A stretch of DNA of 64,000 nt from CAWAMR01 sp963783095. GTDB lineage: Bacteria > Planctomycetota > Planctomycetia > Gemmatales > Gemmataceae. Positions 57,305 to 64,000 of the stretch are shown one piece after another. Positions within the stretch are counted from its first letter, which is position 1. The number at the start of each line of letters is the position of its first letter. The position numbers were made by a program, and so were the translations under genes. The notes below the pieces were generated by a model, which ran no database searches, had not been told where the DNA came from, and was given only the letters and a program-made list of their open reading frames with translations. Location: the NCBI GenBank assembly GCA_963783095.1, contig CAWAMR010000008.1:690529-754528 (forward strand), read 5' to 3'.

Positions 57305-57819
57305 GAGGTTGGTTCTCGAAGCCGGGCAATCAACGCGGACGTTGAAAGCCCGTCAACCAGGGGAAGAAAGACCACTTTACCGCCATACGATTCGACCAAA
57401 CGAGCTTCCGGGATGGCCCGTCCGCTACCGGGTGCATAGTCGGCACCTTTGCAGTGAACATCGGGTCGTAGTTGCTCAAGGACAGTTTCCGGCGTATCTT
57501 CGTCAAAGACGACAACATAATCGACGCACGAGAGCGCAGCCAGCATTTCGGCCCGGTGTTCTGCCGAAAAGACTGGTCGGTGTGGCCCTTTGAGCCTGCG
57601 AATGGAGTCGTCGCTATTGATACCGACCACGAGAACATCACCATGTGTACTGGCAGCTTGCAAGCTGCGGACATGGCCGAGATGGAGCAAATCAAAACAG
57701 CCATTGGTCCAGACGATGGTGGATTCCGACTTCCGAAGTGCTGCTCCGAGTGAATGAAGGTCTTCCACCGGAATGAATTTGGAGGACAGCGGAGTTTCGC
57801 ATGGGAAAACCCTAAGCAT
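57301..57819 (-). CDS. hldC: D-glycero-beta-D-manno-heptose 1-phosphate adenylyltransferase (HldC, RfaE domain II)
   Basis: I choose ATG 57819 (MLRVFPCETPLSSKFIPVED). WTNGCFDLLHLGHVRSLQAA carries the HxGH nucleotidyltransferase motif, followed by VVGINSDDSIRRLKGPHRPV and the characteristic CKGADYAPGSGRAIPEARLV. It adenylates heptose 1-phosphate to give ADP-heptose after dephosphorylation. It overlaps hldA by ATGA. The product suits a lipopolysaccharide-like or S-layer glycan containing heptose, consistent with the GT9-like neighbour. Confidence 0.94.
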   Translation of the reverse strand: MLRVFPCETPLSSKFIPVEDLHSLGAALRKSESTIVWTNGCFDLLHLGHVRSLQAASTHGDVLVVGINSDDSIRRLKGPHRPVFSAEHRAEMLAALSCVDYVVVFDEDTPETVLEQLRPDVHCKGADYAPGSGRAIPEARLVESYGGKVVFLPLVDGLSTSALIARLREPTS

Positions 57820-58096
57820 GGACGCCTGCTCGAAACGGAAGATTTTGCGTGGGCAGCGAATCAAATGGTGATGTTGATGAAATATCCTATAACCGGTTGG
57901 TTTTCGCACAAGTCAATTTGACCGAAAGTTTCGGGAAATACGCATGGATTTTGTGATCGATTCGAGCCAGCAGTCTGAAATTAAGTTGGAACGGGTCTGC
58001 CACTGGTCATAAACCAATCGATACCCAATCTCTTCGAAGACCAGCAATGTCGATTGGCCCCCTACCCGGAAATCATCCACTCCGAAAGAATTCAAC

Positions 58097-58692
58097 ATGC
58101 GGGAGCAGTCCAAAGCAGCCAAGCGCCGTTTTCACGATGGCGCTTTTCTGAGTCGTTATTTTGTGGGACACGGCATCGATATTGGCGGCAAGCCTGACCC
58201 TTTAGGAAAGTATGTGGGGATATTCCCGTTAATGCAGTCCGTTCGCATTTGGGATAAACAGGATGGTGATGCTCGATACCTGGCGGGTGTCCCGGATGAT
58301 TCCTTCGATTTTGTCCATTCCAGTCATTGCCTGGAACACATGATTGATGTTTATGAGTCTTTGCAGAATTGGCGCGAGTGTTGAAGCCAGGCGGCTATCT
58401 GATTGTGACCGTTCCGGAAGAAGACTTGTACGAACAGGGCGTTTGGCCGAGCCGATTCAATCCCGACCATAAGTGGACCTTCACCATTGCCAAGTCCTCA
58501 AGCTGGTCGCCACGCTCGATCAATGTCGTAGATGTGGTCAAGCACTTTGCCGACACTTTGGAGGCTGAGCGGATCGTTTGCCAGCATGATTTCTTTCAGG
58601 AAGAACAGCAAGGTCGGAAACCTGACCAGACGCTCACACCTGTTGCCGAGTGCTCGATCGAGATTGTTTGGCGCAAGCGTGTCAATGGGTAA
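58097..58692 (+). CDS. SAM-dependent methyltransferase, type 11-like (frameshifted near 58371)
   Basis: The first frame has GHGIDIGGKPDPLGKYVGIF (nucleotide-binding loop of a class I fold) and DDSFDFVHSSHCLEHMIDVY. A missing G near 58371 changes frame, and ARVLKPGGYLIVTVPEEDLY with KWTFTIAKSSSW follows. Corrected length is about 199 aa. The gene is divergent from hldC and probably modifies a sugar or lipid in the same glycan pathway. Substrate unknown. Confidence 0.8.
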
Positions 58693-59114
58693 CTGGGAAG
58701 AATGTCGCAGAGTTCCTCGACTTCTAAACCGGATACTCTCGCAATGCTGAATTCGTATGAACCGCAAATGAATCTGTTGCCGCCCGCCGTCGTCATCTCC
58801 CATGCGTCAAGCTCAACCGCGCAGCTTGAAGTTTTCGCAAAAAAACCAGCCTCGTTTGCGCTACCTCTGCGCCGATCGATCAGTTTACGCCCAGCGACCG
58901 GTTTTTCATGACCGCAGACCAGTGCATGGCCATTCGCAAGACACATACGCATCTGCGATCATGGATACGACTGGCCACCGTCAACGTTTTTGTACCGGAC
59001 GCGCTCTGCGCCATGTTTCACCAAGCGAATTCCAGCATGGATTCTGATTGATTTTGCCTGCGAAAACCAGTGAACATACCGCCTCACGAGATTCGCTAGA
59101 CCAGCACACTGTGA
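58693..59114. other. Gene-free region
   Basis: Short ORFs (for example 58702-58911) have weak coding character and no ribosome-binding site. No hairpin or repeat stands out. Confidence 0.35.
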
Positions 59115-60730
59115 CTAAGGCGATATAACTACACGGAAGCCAAGACTTGCTTTGCGGTCGTTCGGATTACCGCTCGAACGGGCGGCTGATCTACAAGCAT
59201 TCGGGCCATCTCGCCAAGAACTGCCACGAATTACGCGGGGTTCCAGCGATTGACCGTTAGGCGAAGACGGCCGCCCAAAATCCTCATAGTCCCTTCGATA
59301 TCCGTCCTGGCACCATTGTGCGACGTTTCCAGTCATGTCATACAATCCCCAAGCATTCGACTTAAACTTTGCCACAGCACTTGTAAACGGCTGGCCGTCA
59401 TCGAACTCAAAACAGATTGGCTTAGCCGTTTTCTCGCACAGAATGACAAGTCACAAACATTTGCGAATCCTTTGAGACTGATGGAATCGTCGCCAGTGAA
59501 ATACATGGTCGTCGTACCAGCTCGGCAGGCGAATTCAAATTGAGCTTCAGTTGGCAATGATACGGTTCGCTTCATTTTTCGCGATAACCAGTCGCAAAAC
59601 GCGTTCGCGTCATTCCAACTCACGTTGACAACCGGATGTTCATCCGTTTGTTCGACGCCGCAAAACCGCCAGGAATACCGTGAATCGCGATCTTTGATCT
59701 TCCTCTCGATTGGATCGAATCCTTCGCCACCCTTTCCATCTTTCTCGGCATCGGTTTTATAATTCGTTTGGGCAACAAAAACGCGGAAGTGTCCCCGAGT
59801 CACTGGATACTTCCCGATGTGAAAGGACGACAACTCAACTTCGTGTTCGGTTTCATCGACTCGCTTAGAATCAAACTTCTGCTGAATCCTTTCTAAGTCG
59901 TTTTTTGACGATCCCATTACAAACTTTCCCGCTTGGACTTTGACGGTCTCCATCTTGAAAGCAGTTCTGCTATACAGCGTCGTTTGTACAGGATGTTTGT
60001 AGGTCACTTTGCAATGAGGAAGTGATTCAACCAATTCTTTAATTCCAACTTCTGTCACTCTGGTATCACTGAGACGTATTAGACTAAGCTGTTTGAAACA
60101 TTTGAGTTCGTTTACACCGGCGTCACTGATGCTGGTATCTCTAAGATCAAGACATTCGAGTTTGTCCAGAGTAGCGAGTTCCTTCAACCCCTCATCCGTT
60201 ATTCGAGTTTGCCGCAGAGAAACTTCGGTAAGGTTTTCGAGATCTCTCAAATATTTAAGTCCTTCATCCGTTACCTGTGTGGTAGTGAGCCAAAGCCTCC
60301 TAAGGTTTTTTTGACTCTTTAGTGCCTTCAAACCGGCATCAGAGATCGCCTCACAATGGATATTAAGCTCAAAATAGAATGGGACAAATGGGAATCTTTG
60401 CAAGTCTTCATCTTGTCCACGCATCATCGTGAAATTATGGCGGCTTTGATTAGTTTCAAAGTCTGTCAAAAACGAATAACTGAAAGAGCCAAAGCCTTTC
60501 AGTTTTGCAACTTCGTCCTTGAAGGTTTGCAATTGCTCGGTTGTCGGTGCATTTTTTGCAAGATAAAGTTCCAAAGCATTCAGATCGGCACTCTTTTTGA
60601 CAGGTGGCTGGGCGGATAGGTAACCTGCAACGAGCCAGAGTATGCCAAGGCATGCGGCTTGTCGATTCAAACAAAGCCAAAATTTGCTTGTGCCGTCTTT
60701 CGACTTTGCGAAACATTCGGCTGTGAGCAT
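59115..60730 (-). CDS. Leucine-rich-repeat protein with a formylglycine-generating-enzyme-like domain (frameshifted near 59440)
   Basis: A hydrophobic N-terminal stretch (LGILWLVAGYLSA) suggests export. Residues 120-255 form LRR units (LKALKSQKNLRRLWLTTTQV, DEGLKYLRDLENLTEVSLRQ, LATLDKLECLDLRDTSISD). The C-terminal FGE-sulfatase domain has GKFVMGSSKNDLERIQQKF, HPVVNVSWNDANAFCDWLSR, VSLPTEAQFEFACRAGTTT and, after a frame change near 59440, GLYDMTGNVAQWCQDGYRRD and IRGSSWRDGPNACRSAARSS. The domain resembles oxidase-type SUMF1 folds, but in planctomycetes these repeats usually serve as secreted protein-binding modules. Catalytic cysteines cannot be assigned with certainty. Confidence 0.8.
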
Positions 60731-60791
60731 TTCTTCATCTCCTTGTCGGCTTGTGCGGTTTTGAAATTATCATGCCCGGTGGAAACTAAAT

Positions 60792-63700
60792 TTAATAATG
60801 AATCTCAACACCTACCCGAGGCTCCAAATGGCGCCAAAATGAGCTTCCAACACCGTTTGGCGTCTCAACCACCTGTAGAAATACCGTAAATCTTGATCCA
60901 CTCACATTAATTGAAAGGCCATTTTGGTTAGTTCCAGATTGACTGGATTGCAAGAGTATTGGACGAAAACTCCACTTCAATTCGTTTCCACCACTTCCTG
61001 CTGGTATACCAAGCCAATTGGATATTCCTGCCGTCAAATCACTAACCAAAGATTGAGCTTTTTCAACTGACGCTAATATTGATCTCGGAATTGATCCGGT
61101 TACCTTTACATCTTGTATCGTTATCGCGATGCCAGCGTTTTCAATTGCGGCTTCCAATGCACTCATTATGTCCTTTTTCGTCAATTGCCCGACTTCCGTT
61201 GTCGCACGCAGTTGACGGAGTCTATTCACGAACTGGGTGGATACTTTCTCCTGAATACTAGTGAGTTGTTCTTGAGTCAGACCAGTGTTGAAACTAACAT
61301 CCAACTGTCCAAGTATGGAAATATACCCGGTTGCCTGTGACTTGGAAAGTGCAAGTTCCGTGAGAACTTTTTCTAACGGAATTGAGATGGTGATCCGAGG
61401 CGACTGCTCCTCTGGTGTTCCTTCTGGATTACCGCTTTCAAAGGACGGTGGTGGCGGCGACTCTGGATTTGGTTTCGTTAACAATCGCGTAAACGCATCA
61501 GAGGAACCACTACCTTGAGACTGAGTCGCCACTCCGCCACGGTTTACATACACGCTCACAACATCGGGCTCAAAATTGGACTTTGTTGCAGGGTCTATTA
61601 ATATTATTGGCGCATAGGGTCTAAAGACCAAGACTTGTATCCCCCCCCCAAGTGCTGGTTCAGGTTGCTCGTTTGGATTTACTTTTTGCTTCATGTCTGG
61701 GTCGTCCACGAAGGCATCTCCAAACGGGTTGTAGTTCATATGTCCCGGCGTATTGACTCCAGCGGTGTTCGCGATGTTGTCAAACTGCTGCAATAATCCA
61801 TAACGATCCGTGCCGGTTTCTGCAATACTGAAATCTCCCGTCTGGACATTTGCGGTCTCAGTCAGCGAGTAAGCATTGGTGCCGCTGCCGGGAGTAATTG
61901 TTCCTCCGGTTTCCGACAGGCTGTACCCGCCGCCGCCCGAAATATCTCTCGTGTAAGTTCCCTGGATGCTATTGCCGACCTCCTGCTGGCTGACTGTGTC
62001 GGTCCCGACTACCGATTCAGAATATGGTCCAGAACTAATCGTTCCGTTTTCGTTCAGTGTATAGGAATCGGTGCCCGTCTGCGTCTGGGTATTGGCACCG
62101 CTGACGGTGTCCGCACTCTCGACGGTCGTGAGTGTGTCGCCTTCATTCTCCGAGAGCACGTAGCTACCGCTGCTGGTGGCGCTGCTCTCCGTCATCGTGT
62201 AGTTCGTGGTAGATGTGTCGGTATACGAATAAGTCTGGTCGATCGTATCATCCGTCTGGGTGTGGCTGAAGCTGCCACTACTGTTCTCGTTGACGGAATA
62301 GCCGTATCCACCATTCGTTCCTTGATCCGTCAGCGTGTGCGACCGCGATCCGGACTGAGTGAGCGTGTCTGTGCCATCGACATAGTTGCCGTTTTGTGTG
62401 TATGTGTCACTTTGGCTGATGACTTCCGTATAAGTGTCGGTGTTGCCGCTGTTGTTGCTGGTTTGCTCGTTGGTGGTGCTATCAGTCTCGGTTCCTGTTT
62501 GCGTGTAATCTCCCGTGGTGCTGTCTCCGGTTTCGGTGTAGCTCTGGCTGGATGAATCAATGTTCGTGAGCGTGTAGCTGGCGGGGCTGTTGGTGCCGGT
62601 CTCGATTTCCGTGGACGATGAAGAGTTGGTGTCTGAAAGTGTGTAGCTGCCGGTATAGTCGTTCGAGGTTTCGACCTGGGTATCCGAATCATTCTCGGTG
62701 TCGGTCATGCTGTAATTCAAAGCGCCATCATTGCCGGTTTGAGTAGTGAGCGTTGAATCGGTGGTAATGACCGTTTGTGTGTCAGCGCCCGTAATGGTAT
62801 TGTCGGTTTGGTTTGTTACGACCGTATTGCTGGTCGTGTCGGTTTCGGAATATGACAGCGTGCTGGGGCCACCCGTAACCGTGATCGTCTGGGAGTCGGT
62901 GTAAGTATCGCTGACCGTTGTACTTCCCGTAATATCGTTGCCGGTCGTGATATTGGTATCGGAATTCGTATCCGCTGTTGTCTGCGAGAATGCTCCGCCC
63001 GAATTCGTTCCACTGTCGGGTGTCGTGCTGTTATCAGTAGAGGTTACTGTCGTGGTGTAATCGCCAGTGACATCGTTGCTGACCGAGATGATGGTATCCG
63101 ATGAGGAGTCGCTATCGGTCAGGCTGCTGGCATCGCCGCTGATGTTGTCGTTTTCCTTGTTGGTATTCGTATCGGTATCGATCTCCGTGGTTGTGGATAG
63201 CCCGGTGATGTCGTTACCGCTCGATGTTTCGGTGGTCGTGCCGCTGTCAGTATCGGAAAGTGAAGTGGAATTGGTCAGATCATCATTGGTTTCCGTTTGC
63301 GTATCGCTGTCGGTGCTGGTAATCGTCTGCGTACTGGCACCAGTGACCATATTTTGCACGTAAGTAATGAGGTCGCTACTGCTGCCGATATTGGTCACCG
63401 AATCGGTATCGCTTTCATCGGTCTCCGATTCATATTCGGTGTCATGTAGCTATCCGTTTCGGTGGTGGTCATCGAACCGGTTATGTCATTACCGGTTTCC
63501 GTTACGGTGCTGCCGCTAGTATCAGTGTCGTTCAGCGAAGTCGAGTCGCCTTGATCGCTGTCGGTTTCATTTTCTACATCGGTGCTGCCACTGGTGATCG
63601 TTTGCGTACTGGCACCCGTAATGAAGTTTTGGACACTCTTCAGTAAATCGCTACTGGTCATTGTGTCGGTGAGTGAAGTCGTTTCACTTTGATTCGTGTC

Positions 63701-64000
63701 CTTTTCCTTCTGGGTATCCGATGAGCTATCGGTCTCGGTAGTCGTCATCGAGCCAGTGATCGAATTGCCGGTCTCGGTAATGGTACTGCCGCTGCTGTCC
63801 GTATCGACCGCGGAAGTCGAATCGCCCTGATCGCTGTCGGTTTCGTTGGCGGTGCTGGTATCGCTTTCGGTCAATGTCTGGGTACTGGCTCCCGTCACCA
63901 GATTCTGATTGGTCGTGATGACATCGCCGCTGGTATCCGTGTCCGAGTCTGATGAAGTGTCGCTCTGGTTCGTCTCCGAATCGATGTCCGTGTTGGTCGA
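60792..64000 (-). CDS. Giant Ser/Thr/Asp-rich repeat protein, N-terminus beyond the window (frameshifted near 63445)
   Basis: The minus-strand frame runs off the right edge, so the start is outside. From about 61830 to 64000 the protein consists of roughly fifteen repeats of exactly 46 residues, each two 23-residue halves, for example ITGSMTTTETDSSSDTQKEK and ITGASTQTITSGSTDVENET. The last ~330 residues are non-repetitive (ITISIPLEKVLTELALSKSQ, SFNTGLTQEQLTSIQEKVST, SFWRHLEPRVGVEIHY). The strict period, high Ser/Thr/Asp content and regular Gly suggest a beta-solenoid or a calcium-binding surface fibre. The frame changes near 63445. Such proteins occur in Gemmata-like planctomycetes. Function unknown; adhesion or outer-surface structure is plausible. 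Confidence 0.8.
61830..64000. repeat. DNA tandem repeat, 138-bp period (46 codons)
   Basis: The repeat protein gene has a 138-bp period made of two 69-bp halves. The copies differ in sequence, so it is an old array, with some closer pairs near 63450-63900 (GATCAAGGCGACTCGAC-type words recur). Confidence 0.7.

Noticed and set aside
57913..58122. Minus-strand ORF between hldC and the methyltransferase
   Set aside because: It overlaps the methyltransferase start on the other strand, lacks a ribosome-binding site and shows no family pattern.
63067..63363. Plus-strand ORF opposite the repeat protein
   Set aside because: Valine/Leu/Ser-rich text is the mirror of the Ser/Thr/Asp repeats on the other strand.

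Overview
The window looks like part of a planctomycete genome, probably of the Gemmataceae type. The evidence is indirect: glycosyltransferases fused to TPR repeats, a secreted leucine-rich-repeat/formylglycine-generating-enzyme protein, an FHA domain joined to a LuxR-type helix-turn-helix, a giant Ser/Thr/Asp-rich repeat protein, and IS1380- and IS1634-type transposases. No rRNA gene, complete tRNA gene or CRISPR array was found. The species cannot be named from the sequence.

Layout. 1-3.0 kb holds two glycosyltransferase modules (GT2-TPR and GT4). 3.2-31 kb is a plasmid-like backbone: small accessory genes, a PAPS-reductase-like protein, a membrane protein/retropepsin-like pair, a DarB-type methylase-helicase (10-15.2 kb), two toxin-antitoxin pairs, a MobF relaxase with a candidate oriT (19.4-22.7 kb), a train of short plasmid genes (22.7-26.6 kb), palindromes plus ParA (28.0-29.0 kb), a RepA-type initiator and a cluster of iterons (29.4-30.7 kb). 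31-43.7 kb resembles a defence island: a DprA-like fragment, an AbiEii/WYL-like protein, a superfamily-1 helicase with an unknown partner, two HEPN-like proteins, a bacterial ubiquitin-like operon (multiubiquitin, ThiF/E1, DUF6527), and DUF4238 and GAF-like proteins. 43.8-47.4 kb carries two insertion sequences. A tyrosine integrase (49.2-50.5 kb) sits next to a tRNA-Leu(CAG) 3' fragment at 50.63-50.68 kb. From 51 kb the content looks chromosomal: a CxxCH secreted protein, FHA-LuxR regulator, TPR-GT9, HldA and HldC (ADP-heptose synthesis), a methyltransferase, an LRR-FGE protein and the start of a 46-residue-repeat surface protein.

Interpretation. Glycan genes at both ends (GT2/GT4 on the left, HldA/HldC/GT9/methyltransferase on the right) bracket a block with its own rep, par, mob and int functions. 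The simplest reading is a mobilizable plasmid or integrative element of up to about 47 kb inserted beside a chromosomal glycan locus. No T4SS genes are visible, and no left attachment site was found.

Caution. About thirty genes carry single-base frameshifts that a one-base correction repairs, often within long, otherwise conserved proteins. One iteron also has an extra base. This pattern suits uncorrected sequencing or assembly indels better than gene decay, so frameshifted genes are annotated over their full reconstructed span. Family names come from recall of conserved motifs, not from database searches.
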